A stretch of 8,108 nucleotides of DNA, taken from the NCBI GenBank assembly GCA_964449835.1, contig CAYVBZ010000079.1:1-8108 (forward strand). Direction: 5' to 3'. Of this stretch, positions 1 to 5,776 are shown one piece after another (positions within the stretch are counted from its first letter, which is position 1; every line of letters starts with the position of its first letter). Below the pieces are notes generated by a model, which had not been told where the DNA came from, ran no database searches, and saw nothing but the letters and a program-made list of their open reading frames with translations. Source of the DNA: JABDGC01 sp964449835. GTDB taxonomy: Bacteria; Pseudomonadota; Gammaproteobacteria; DSM-16500. Made by a program: the position numbers and the translations under genes.

Positions 1-257
1 AGAGTGGTATCGTGCGTCAGATTTTGATTGGTGATAAAATCAAGCGTTTCCTGGTTCTGGTTTTCCTGGTCCTGCTTTTTATTAAGCGTAACGGAACATT
101 TTTTATAGGTCTCAAAGCTGGACCCGCCCCAAACATGCTCTCGCCAAATGCGTAATTCGGTTTCCCGATTATCCTTAAATGTTTGCAGCAGTTTTTCTCG
201 CTGCCGGCTCAATAAATGATCTCTGAGTTGTGCCTCAGTTATATTAGGAGAAGCCAT
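1..257 (-). CDS. Unrecognised hydrophilic protein, N-terminal 85 residues (cut by window edge)
   Basis: I do not recognise this protein. The reading frame starts at ATG 257-255 and stays open through the left edge, giving 85 codons without a stop. It begins MASPNITEAQLRDHLLSRQR and is rich in K, R, E, Q and N, with no signal peptide, membrane segment or familiar motif. Residues 7-45 look helical and charged (an REKLLQTFKDNRE stretch, then RIWREHVWG). Residues 60-70 are a Q/N/E-rich stretch. A Shine-Dalgarno-like GAGGGTGG lies at 268-261, just before the ATG, with a -10-like element and a PmrA-type direct repeat upstream, so I take it as a real gene rather than a chance frame. It is separated from the mevalonate operon by a 272-bp gap holding a palindromic repeat, and it appears to have its own promoter. 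By context it could be a Dot/Icm effector. That is inference, because the C-terminus, where the secretion signal would sit, is outside the window. Confidence 0.65.
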   Translation of the reverse strand, partial: MASPNITEAQLRDHLLSRQREKLLQTFKDNRETELRIWREHVWGGSSFETYKKCSVTLNKKQDQENQNQETLDFITNQNLTHDTT

Positions 258-260
258 TGT

Positions 261-268
261 CCACCCTC
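261..268 (-). promoter_or_regulatory. Ribosome binding site of the left-edge gene
   Basis: On the minus strand GAGGGTGG is followed by ACA and then the ATG at 257. GAGG lies 7 nt from the start codon. This supports the chosen start of the partial gene. Confidence 0.6.
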
Positions 269-284
269 GTTTGTCTAGTAAATC

Positions 285-295
285 AGCATATCATA
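285..295 (-). promoter_or_regulatory. Probable -10 element for the left-edge gene
   Basis: The minus strand reads TATGATATGCT, which offers two overlapping -10 candidates: TATGAT (295-290) and TATGCT (290-285). No good -35 hexamer lies at the expected distance. The direct repeat at 298-317 occupies that place, as in promoters where a response regulator substitutes for -35 contacts. TATGCT lies 10 nt downstream of the second CTTAAG half-site; TATGAT lies 5 nt downstream. Which one is used cannot be decided from the sequence. Confidence 0.45.
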
Positions 296-297
296 AG

Positions 298-317
298 CGC
301 CTTAAGCCCGCCTTAAG
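298..317 (-). promoter_or_regulatory. PmrA-type response-regulator box (two 9-bp direct repeats)
   Basis: On the minus strand the 9-mer CTTAAGGCG occurs twice without a mismatch (317-309 and 306-298), separated by 2 bp, giving an 11-bp period of one helical turn. Seen as hexamers this is CTTAAG-N5-CTTAAG. It matches the PmrA box of enteric bacteria (YTTAAK-N5-YTTAAK) and the 9-N2-9 layout with CTTAA cores described for Legionella and Coxiella PmrA. It sits where the -35 would be, about 40 nt before the ATG at 257. CTTAAG is itself a palindrome, but the 9-mers are not, and they point toward the left-edge gene. Binding by PmrA is inferred. Confidence 0.6.
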
Positions 318-361
318 AGATGGGCCCCTGTATTTAATTGATTAATTGCATATATCGCTCG

Positions 362-489
362 CACTTCAAAATGCGAACTCGTCTTTGTGAGAGGCCCCAA
401 GGACGGCGCTGCAATCCAAAGCAAAATCTTGGATCGCCACGGCTAAACGCTTCGCAGCCTCGCGATGACGGTTTTCGCAGTTTGAAGTG
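362..489. repeat. 128-bp imperfect palindromic element (long inverted repeat)
   Basis: The outer arms 362-377 and 474-489 are inverted copies matching 15 of 16 bases (CACTTCAAAATGCGAA against CACTTCAAACTGCGAA). Inside them the minus strand carries CGTCATCGCGAGG and the plus strand CGTCTTTGTGAGAGG, again facing inward. The centre is flanked by GCAATCCA (411-418) and TGGATCGC (430-437) around an 11-nt loop. The middle of the arms has diverged. The CGTCAT-GCGAGG ... GCGATCCA pattern resembles a dispersed palindromic repeat I recall from several intracellular proteobacteria (core near CGTCATTGCGAGGAGC). That identity is from memory and unchecked. The element lies downstream of mvaD and upstream of the PmrA-type box. 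Its transcript could fold into a long hairpin and protect or end the operon mRNA, but no U-tract follows it on the minus strand. Confidence 0.75.
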
Positions 490-529
490 TAATGGGCATA
501 GATTCTTCATGCTTCTCATTTTCATCTTC

Positions 530-1528
530 TTAGCTCTGCGGCTGCAGCACCTCAAGCGCCGGGAAATGCTCCTTTAGTTTTTTTTGATCTTGCGCTAAGA
601 ACAAGAGCTTCAAATTGGGGCCTGCATCTTGCGTAAAATAAACTGCAACACCGGCCTGACGCAGCCGCCAGACGGCTTGCATCGACAAGAGCGTTTGCGG
701 CAAAGCATAAGAAATAGGCGGCCAAGCACTCAACATCAAGGCATGCATCGTAAGCGCATTAGATTCTGCCGTTTCGCCCAGCAGCTGAAAATCCTGATGA
801 TCGATGGCCTGTTTGAGCCTCGGCAAATCTTGCTCCACTTTCGCAGGCCAGGCAGAATAAAGCAGGCTGGTTTCCATTGTCCGCTCCATGGCGGCGCGGG
901 AGGCCAGCGGCTTTTCTCCTTCATTCAGTAGGAGCAAGCCAACACAAAGTTCAGGCCAACGCGTTTCTAGAAGCTGCCCATAACTATCCATGCCATCCGC
1001 CAAATTGCCTGCTCGCCACTCAACAAAGCCGGGCGTAATCGAACGGCAAGCGCTGCCGCTGCCAAGACGGGCCAAAATCGACAACTCACGTGGCGTTTTT
1101 TCCCAAGCGAACAGCGCATTCAAGGCCAAGGCCAGCGAGGCAAAACCACAAGCCGAAGAAGCAAGGCCTGCCGCCATCGGAATATTCATTTGCATTTCCA
1201 CTTGGAAACGGCAAGGTGGAACACCACGGAATAAATCAAGATAGGCTTTCAGACGCTGCCCAAAAGAGGAGGCAAGCGCCATCTTTTTTCCATTGAGAAA
1301 ATAAGAGTCCTCTGCGGAATCCATCGCACTTAAAGTACAGGCCGCTCCTTTCTGCCCCAAGGAAATAGACAAGCTCGGTGTCACAGGTAGATTCAACTCA
1401 GCGTCACGCTTTCCCCAATATTTACATAAAGCAATGTTCGTTGGCGCAAAAGCTCTGCTGGCTTCCTGCTGCGGTTTGTTTTCACGGCTTGGGCCTAAAA
1501 TGCGGGCGACAATTTCTTCTTTTTTCAT
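530..1528 (-). CDS. mvaD: Diphosphomevalonate decarboxylase
   Basis: This cytosolic enzyme catalyses the ATP-dependent decarboxylation of mevalonate 5-diphosphate to isopentenyl diphosphate, the last step of the mevalonate pathway. It is 332 residues long, normal for the bacterial family. Visible motifs are NIALCKYWGKRD (31-42), NLPVTPSLSISL (46-57), the GHMP ATP loop MAAGLASSACG (118-128), GSGSACRSI (156-164) with the substrate-binding Arg162, ESNALTMHALM (255-265) and DAGPN (301-305), whose Asp301 is the catalytic base. The motif after Arg162 reads ITPGFVEW, where the family usually has two glycines before FVEW; the change looks tolerable. About 27 residues precede the first conserved block, longer than usual. 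The ATG overlaps the upstream kinase stop by 4 bp (ATGA), which implies translational coupling. It is the last gene of the operon, and the palindromic element follows it. Confidence 0.95.
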   Translation of the reverse strand: MKKEEIVARILGPSRENKPQQEASRAFAPTNIALCKYWGKRDAELNLPVTPSLSISLGQKGAACTLSAMDSAEDSYFLNGKKMALASSFGQRLKAYLDLFRGVPPCRFQVEMQMNIPMAAGLASSACGFASLALALNALFAWEKTPRELSILARLGSGSACRSITPGFVEWRAGNLADGMDSYGQLLETRWPELCVGLLLLNEGEKPLASRAAMERTMETSLLYSAWPAKVEQDLPRLKQAIDHQDFQLLGETAESNALTMHALMLSAWPPISYALPQTLLSMQAVWRLRQAGVAVYFTQDAGPNLKLLFLAQDQKKLKEHFPALEVLQPQS

Positions 1529-2475
1529 TGCAGCACCACCCCATCTTGTGTGACCTGCAGCGCAATTTGCTTTACGCCGCTAAAGCGCTCTTCCACCCCC
1601 AAGTGCGCTGCCTTGCCTAAACCCAGCACACAGTCTCCCCAACCGGAGCCGGAGATTTTGGCGCCGAGAATAGCAGGATCCAAGCGCAGCCGCTCAATTA
1701 AATCATCGAGCAAGGACGTTGAAACCCCTAAAGCTTGCATAAGACCTTGCTGCACATTCATCGCCGCACCAAACCGCGGCCAATCCCCCGCTTGCAAAGC
1801 GGCAATGCCTTCTTTGGCACAATGATGAATCGCTTGGCAAAGTTTATTGAACAAAGCGGGCGCTTTGGCGAATTTTTCACGGACGCGCCGGATGGCTTCG
1901 GCTGTTTTTGTTTTTGAACCTGAATAAATCACCGTTAAAGCAGGCGCTAAAGAAAATTTTTCAAGGTCAAGAGGCGCCGCGCGATAAGCGACGATACCGC
2001 CCATGACCGAGGCCGCGACATCTGCTCCCGAACCCAACCCTTGCACCTCGCAGACCACCTGACGCGCCGCTCGAATAAGGTGCAAAGGCCCTCTCGGCTC
2101 ATTCAACCAGGCAAACAAAGCCGCTAAGGTCGCTACCGTCACGGCCGCTGAAGAACCCAGCCCCATTTGGTCCGAAAATTCCGAGTGAATTTCAATGTCA
2201 CAACCGGACTTTAATTTCTTTCGATGGAAGAGAAGACAAGCAGTCACAAATTCAAAAGGCGCCGTGATGGAAAGTCCCTTCAAATTCGTCTCCAGACGAC
2301 CATACCCTTCTGAAACCACCTGCACTCGCTCATCTTCACGGGGCTTTAAAACGACCGTCATACGCTGATTAATCGCACAAACCACGGCCGGCTTATTGTA
2401 GAGGACCGCGTACTCCCCTAGCAGCATTAAAGAACCCGGCGCGCTGGCCTTAAAAATTTTATTCTGAAACGACAT
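1525..2475 (-). CDS. mvaK2: GHMP-family kinase, probably phosphomevalonate kinase
   Basis: This 316-residue GHMP kinase probably phosphorylates mevalonate 5-phosphate to the 5-diphosphate. It has the N-terminal block APGSLMLLGEYAVLYNKPA (12-30), the ATP loop GLGSSAAV (105-112), GSGADVAASVMGGIVAY (148-164) with Asp152 in the catalytic-base position, and a C-terminal loop ISGSGWGDC (274-282). The GS-D-AS-GG block and the GDC ending of motif 3 resemble phosphomevalonate kinase more than mevalonate kinase. Its place between a mevalonate kinase and a decarboxylase fits, because a complete classical pathway needs exactly this activity. The ATG overlaps the preceding stop by 17 bp, and GAGGAG lies upstream, about 10 nt from the start. 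A second mevalonate kinase or mevalonate-phosphate variant activity cannot be excluded by reading alone. The GHMP fold is certain; the substrate is the less sure part. Confidence 0.8.
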   Translation of the reverse strand: MSFQNKIFKASAPGSLMLLGEYAVLYNKPAVVCAINQRMTVVLKPREDERVQVVSEGYGRLETNLKGLSITAPFEFVTACLLFHRKKLKSGCDIEIHSEFSDQMGLGSSAAVTVATLAALFAWLNEPRGPLHLIRAARQVVCEVQGLGSGADVAASVMGGIVAYRAAPLDLEKFSLAPALTVIYSGSKTKTAEAIRRVREKFAKAPALFNKLCQAIHHCAKEGIAALQAGDWPRFGAAMNVQQGLMQALGVSTSLLDDLIERLRLDPAILGAKISGSGWGDCVLGLGKAAHLGVEERFSGVKQIALQVTQDGVVLQ

Positions 2476-3493
2476 GCACCCCCCGCTCCTCGGCCAAAGC
2501 CGGAATTAAAGCATAACGATAGCGGCCGCATAATTCAGTGAAGGCAGAAAGGTCTTCCACCACTCCCATCACTATGCCAGCCCTGCCCCCGCGAACTGAG
2601 CCTGCGCCGCAAATTTTGGCGGCACCTTGCAGCGCTTCCACCTCACGGATAAATTGATTCACTCGTTCAGGGACCACGCCGATCTTATTTAACAACTGAT
2701 GATTTCCACGGACCGCGGCATGAAAAGCAGCACTGTCTTCAGCTTGCAAAGCTTGGTCCATGGCGGCTGTCACCGCGGCAAAATCTTCTCCCAAAGAGCC
2801 TCCCCGAAAAAAAGGCCCCGCCTGAGACACACATTCTCCCGTCGAACTCTCAGGCGTTCCTGTGTTGACCAAATAAAAGGGCAAGCGTGGAAGCGGACGC
2901 GCGAGCACTTCTCCTTCTTGCATGAAAAGACAGCCTCCCCGCTGCGAAACCTGCAAATCCAAACCGCTCGAATAGCCGTGCTGTAGATTTTCCACTTCCA
3001 AGGCCATGCGAAAAAAAACTTCTGGGGACAGCGTTAAATTCAAATGCTGCGCGAGCGCATGAATCACCGAGAGTATAATCGCAGCCGAAGACCCCATACC
3101 GCAGCCCATGGGAATATCGGATTGCACCTTGATTTTAACACCTTGCGTCGGACGGACATTGAGCACTTCAAAAAACAAACTCAAGGCGAACTGCGCCAAC
3201 TCCATCGGTTTTTTTAAAACTTGCCGGATTTTAAATTCACCCCGCAAAAAGCGGCGGTATTTTTGTTTAATTCGGTCTTTGAGGCGATCTAGAGAAGCAA
3301 AACGCAGCGCTTGCTGATAAGCCAAATCGCCTAGATCAAAAGAAATGATCGGCGCCAACTGGGCTGTCGCTTGCACTTGCGCATAGCGATTCACGGCAAG
3401 AGCCAAGGCCGGTTTACCATAAACAGCCGCGTGCTCTCCGGAAAGAATTAATTTACCCGGCGCCCGTACTTTCATAAATTCGCTTGTGTTCAT
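2459..3493 (-). CDS. mvaK1: Mevalonate kinase (GHMP family)
   Basis: It phosphorylates mevalonate with ATP to mevalonate 5-phosphate in the cytosol. The protein has 344 residues. The N-terminal signature APGKLILSGEHAAVYGKPAL (11-30) is typical of mevalonate kinases. It is followed by the ATP loop IPMGCGMGSSAA (127-138), HGYSSGLDLQVSQRGG (172-187) with Asp179 as the likely catalytic base, and AAKICGAGS (291-299). The last loop continues VRGGRAG instead of the usual glycine-rich GAGGGG form, which is notable. The annotated ATG at 3493 overlaps the HMG-CoA synthase end by 41 bp. A second in-frame ATG at 3475 (residue 7, MKVRAPGK) would cut this to 23 bp and fits the usual start of the family. 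Neither has a clear Shine-Dalgarno sequence, so translational coupling is likely. It could be swapped in substrate with the next kinase, but the N-terminal signature argues against that. Confidence 0.85.
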   Translation of the reverse strand: MNTSEFMKVRAPGKLILSGEHAAVYGKPALALAVNRYAQVQATAQLAPIISFDLGDLAYQQALRFASLDRLKDRIKQKYRRFLRGEFKIRQVLKKPMELAQFALSLFFEVLNVRPTQGVKIKVQSDIPMGCGMGSSAAIILSVIHALAQHLNLTLSPEVFFRMALEVENLQHGYSSGLDLQVSQRGGCLFMQEGEVLARPLPRLPFYLVNTGTPESSTGECVSQAGPFFRGGSLGEDFAAVTAAMDQALQAEDSAAFHAAVRGNHQLLNKIGVVPERVNQFIREVEALQGAAKICGAGSVRGGRAGIVMGVVEDLSAFTELCGRYRYALIPALAEERGVHVVSE

Positions 3494-4649
3494 TGACTTG
3501 CGCTAAACGGAAAGCGCCGGTCTGATAACGTGGAAGTTCAAGCCTTTGCCCGTCCATTGGATAAGTAAAATTATAGAAAGCCTCATACTCTTCGTAAGAA
3601 AGTGGAATGCGCGATTTCAGCAAGTCTTGATGATAGGCCTTGTTCAACCCCGTCTCACAGCCGGGCTGGACGACACCGCTAAAAAATTCGCCCACACAGC
3701 CGGAACCATAACTATAAAAACCGATGCGCTTGCCGGCTAACGCTTGCCCACGCTGATCTAAAAGCGAGGCCAAGCCAAGATAAAGTGAAGCAGTATAACA
3801 ATTGCCAATCTCACGGCTGTATTCGAGTGAAGGGCCGACCTGCTCCAGTAAAACTTCCTCACTCAGCGCCGCTGTTCCCGCAATTTTGTTTAAAAAGCAA
3901 TGCGCCTTTTCGGCGAGCCGGGATACCGGCGTATGGTAGCAATAAAAATCATGGTCGTTGAAACCACGCTGCGATCTTTCATGATATTGCTTCCAGGTTT
4001 TTTCCAAAATCTGCAAGTACATTCTGCTAGAATATTTGCCATCGACCAGCGCCGCGTCACGGTAATTTGGCCGCCAAAAATCCATAATGTTTTCTGTGAT
4101 CACGCCATATTCTGGATCGATTGCTATCACACGCGGATTCGCCCCTAAGACCATTGCAACCGCTCCGCAGCCCTGGGACGGCTCTCCCGGTGTTCCAAGG
4201 CCATAGCGGGCCACATCAGAGGTAACTAATAAGACCTTTTTATCCGGGTTTTCGCGCAGAAAAGGCAGCGTCAATTGCAGGCCCAAAGTACCAGCATAAC
4301 AAGCCTGTTTTAATTCCACGACCCGGCAACGGCTTGAAAGCCCCAAAAGATCATGAATATAAATACCGCCGGCCTTAGATTGGTCAATTCCGGATTCCGT
4401 CGCAAATAAGAGGAGTTCAATTTGGTCGCGGTCCACCCCGTCCAAAGCGCGTTTCGCAGCCGTAGCACCCATGGTCACCACGTCCTCATCTGGCGGAGGA
4501 ACGGCCATGTTGCGCTGTCCAAGGCCCACTGAAAATTTTTGCGGATCAATTTGGCGCTGCTCCGCGAGGAAGGTCAAGTCCAACATATACCGCGCGGTAT
4601 AAAAGGCCAGGCTGTCAATTCCAACCTTTGGTAAACTATTTTTTCTCAC
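3453..4649 (-). CDS. mvaS: Hydroxymethylglutaryl-CoA synthase
   Basis: It condenses acetyl-CoA with acetoacetyl-CoA to HMG-CoA, the committed entry of the mevalonate pathway, using a thiolase-fold active site. The 398 residues align throughout with the bacterial MvaS type, about 390 long. The catalytic triad is visible: Glu85 in FATESGID (82-89), Cys117 in ELKQACYAGT (112-121) and His239 in CYHTPVSRLAEKAH (237-250). Other family blocks are TSDVARYGLGTPGEPSQGCGAVAM (143-166, read here in two overlapping parts), DFWRPNYRDAALVDG (190-204), GNCYTASLYLGLASLL (282-297) and YSYGSGCVGEFFSG (312-325). The start is GTG at 4649-4647, overlapping the reductase stop by 14 bp. GGGAG lies about 10 nt upstream of it. 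It is the second gene of the operon, and its 3' end overlaps the mevalonate kinase start. No active-site residue is missing. Confidence 0.95.
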   Translation of the reverse strand: MRKNSLPKVGIDSLAFYTARYMLDLTFLAEQRQIDPQKFSVGLGQRNMAVPPPDEDVVTMGATAAKRALDGVDRDQIELLLFATESGIDQSKAGGIYIHDLLGLSSRCRVVELKQACYAGTLGLQLTLPFLRENPDKKVLLVTSDVARYGLGTPGEPSQGCGAVAMVLGANPRVIAIDPEYGVITENIMDFWRPNYRDAALVDGKYSSRMYLQILEKTWKQYHERSQRGFNDHDFYCYHTPVSRLAEKAHCFLNKIAGTAALSEEVLLEQVGPSLEYSREIGNCYTASLYLGLASLLDQRGQALAGKRIGFYSYGSGCVGEFFSGVVQPGCETGLNKAYHQDLLKSRIPLSYEEYEAFYNFTYPMDGQRLELPRYQTGAFRLAQVNEHKRIYESTGAG

Positions 4650-5691
4650 GAGACTTTCGCTCCCACTTAATATGACTGCCCATTAATTCGCCGGGATTGG
4701 TTTGCGCCGCCAACAAGGACAGTTCTCCGCAAAGAATAGCGGCAGCTGCGATAATCGCAAGGCGCCTCGCGTTTTTACCGGGCGCGCGTTCCTTTAAACA
4801 ACCCAGAATTTCCAGGTTTTCGCGAACAAATGCAAGGTCTTTTCCAGACCCGACTGATCCTAAAATGAGATTAGGCAAGGTCACGGAAAAATAAAGGTCC
4901 GCACCGCGCAACTCCGCATGCACCAGGCCTTGAGAGCCTTCCACAATATTCGCAACATCTTGGCCCGTCGCCAAATAAAAGCCCAGCAGCATATTGGCAA
5001 AATGCGCATTCGCCGTGCGTAAGCCGCCGGCCACAATATTGCCCATCAAATTCTTTTTAATATGAAGCTGCACAATTTTGTCCGGCGTTGTCTTTAAAAA
5101 CCGACGGCAAATCGCCTCTGAGATGGTGACCTCAGCAACCACATATTTCCCCCGCCCCAAAATACCATTGACGGCGGAAACTTTTTTATCTGAGCAAAAA
5201 TTGCCGGAAATCGAAACATAGCGAAGACGAGAATAGTGCTTTAAAATCCAAGAAATTAAACGGTCCGCCGCCAAGGTCACCATATTGTGCCCAGCCGCGT
5301 CCCCAGTTTGAAAAGACAAACGCAGATATAAAAGCGACCCGACCAGCTGAGCATTCACCTCGAGCAACTCCGCAAAGCGGCTGGTTTGCGCGACCACTGC
5401 CTGCATTTCTGCCTTTTTAGACAAGAGTTCATTCGCCGCTTGATAAATATCGTGGATACTGTCTGCTTCCAAGAGAATGGAACGTGCCATAGAATCCCGG
5501 ACCACTTGGGCCCGAATGCCGCCGGCATGCGTACAGGTTTTAGCCCCTCGGTGCGTTGAAGGCCATAAGGGGGCTTCCAAAGTGGCCAAAGGCAGCAAGA
5601 CTTCTTCTTGAATTTCGTCGCTTATAATTTTGACAGGCCCCACGCGACGCATGGGGATTTCAGCCTTGTATTCTCGTGTTTGCCAGCGCAT
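4636..5691 (-). CDS. mvaA: HMG-CoA reductase, class I-like, with shortened N-terminus
   Basis: It reduces HMG-CoA to mevalonate and is the first gene of the operon. All four class I catalytic residues are visible: Glu39 in LATLEAPL (35-42), Lys169 in FCSDKK (165-170), Asp245 in ATGQD (241-245) and His340 in MGSHIKW (337-343). GILGRGK (176-182), LHIKKNLMGNIVAGG (209-223) and CGELSLLAAQ (321-330) also follow the eukaryote/archaeal class. The motif normally DAMGMN, part of the NADPH site, reads DAAGHN (131-136). At 351 residues it is shorter than soluble class I enzymes of about 400. It begins almost directly at the block equivalent to VPVGVAGPL, so the N-terminal helical part of the catalytic region is absent. 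A TAG stop lies in frame 7 nt upstream of the ATG, so a longer start is not possible. A second ATG at residue 14 exists. It has no membrane segments and should be cytosolic. The symbol hmgA would serve equally well. Confidence 0.92.
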   Translation of the reverse strand: MRWQTREYKAEIPMRRVGPVKIISDEIQEEVLLPLATLEAPLWPSTHRGAKTCTHAGGIRAQVVRDSMARSILLEADSIHDIYQAANELLSKKAEMQAVVAQTSRFAELLEVNAQLVGSLLYLRLSFQTGDAAGHNMVTLAADRLISWILKHYSRLRYVSISGNFCSDKKVSAVNGILGRGKYVVAEVTISEAICRRFLKTTPDKIVQLHIKKNLMGNIVAGGLRTANAHFANMLLGFYLATGQDVANIVEGSQGLVHAELRGADLYFSVTLPNLILGSVGSGKDLAFVRENLEILGCLKERAPGKNARRLAIIAAAAILCGELSLLAAQTNPGELMGSHIKWERKSREKK

Positions 5692-5776
5692 TTTGTTCTA
5701 ATTTTCTTCAATTTAATGGTTATGGTTACAAAATTATTGTATATTTAGGGCGCCTTATTTTACTGGAAAAGCCTCT
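5692..5776. promoter_or_regulatory. Divergent promoter region between the mevalonate operon and idi
   Basis: This 85-bp AT-rich gap is the only upstream region for both the leftward operon and the rightward idi. On the plus strand TATATT (5740-5745) is a -10 candidate for idi. On the minus strand TACAAT (5741-5736) is one for the operon, so the two overlap and polymerase may bind one side at a time. Neither has a convincing -35. A tandem ATGGTTATGGTT (5716-5727) sits within it and could be an operator half-site pair. All of this is by eye. Confidence 0.4.

Noticed and set aside
362..489. Classical Rho-independent terminator for the mevalonate operon
   Set aside because: The hairpin is far longer than a normal terminator stem, its inner arms have diverged, and no run of U follows on the minus strand.
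334..577. Two open frames, 73 aa on the minus strand and 79 aa on the plus strand, over the palindromic element
   Set aside because: Both run through the inverted repeat and into the mvaD end, have no ribosome binding site and give arginine- and cysteine-rich sequence with no family likeness.
1525..3493. Archaeal-type alternative mevalonate pathway (phosphomevalonate decarboxylase or isopentenyl phosphate kinase)
   Set aside because: Two GHMP kinases plus a normal diphosphomevalonate decarboxylase with its catalytic Asp and Arg fit the classical route, and no amino-acid-kinase-fold isopentenyl phosphate kinase is present.
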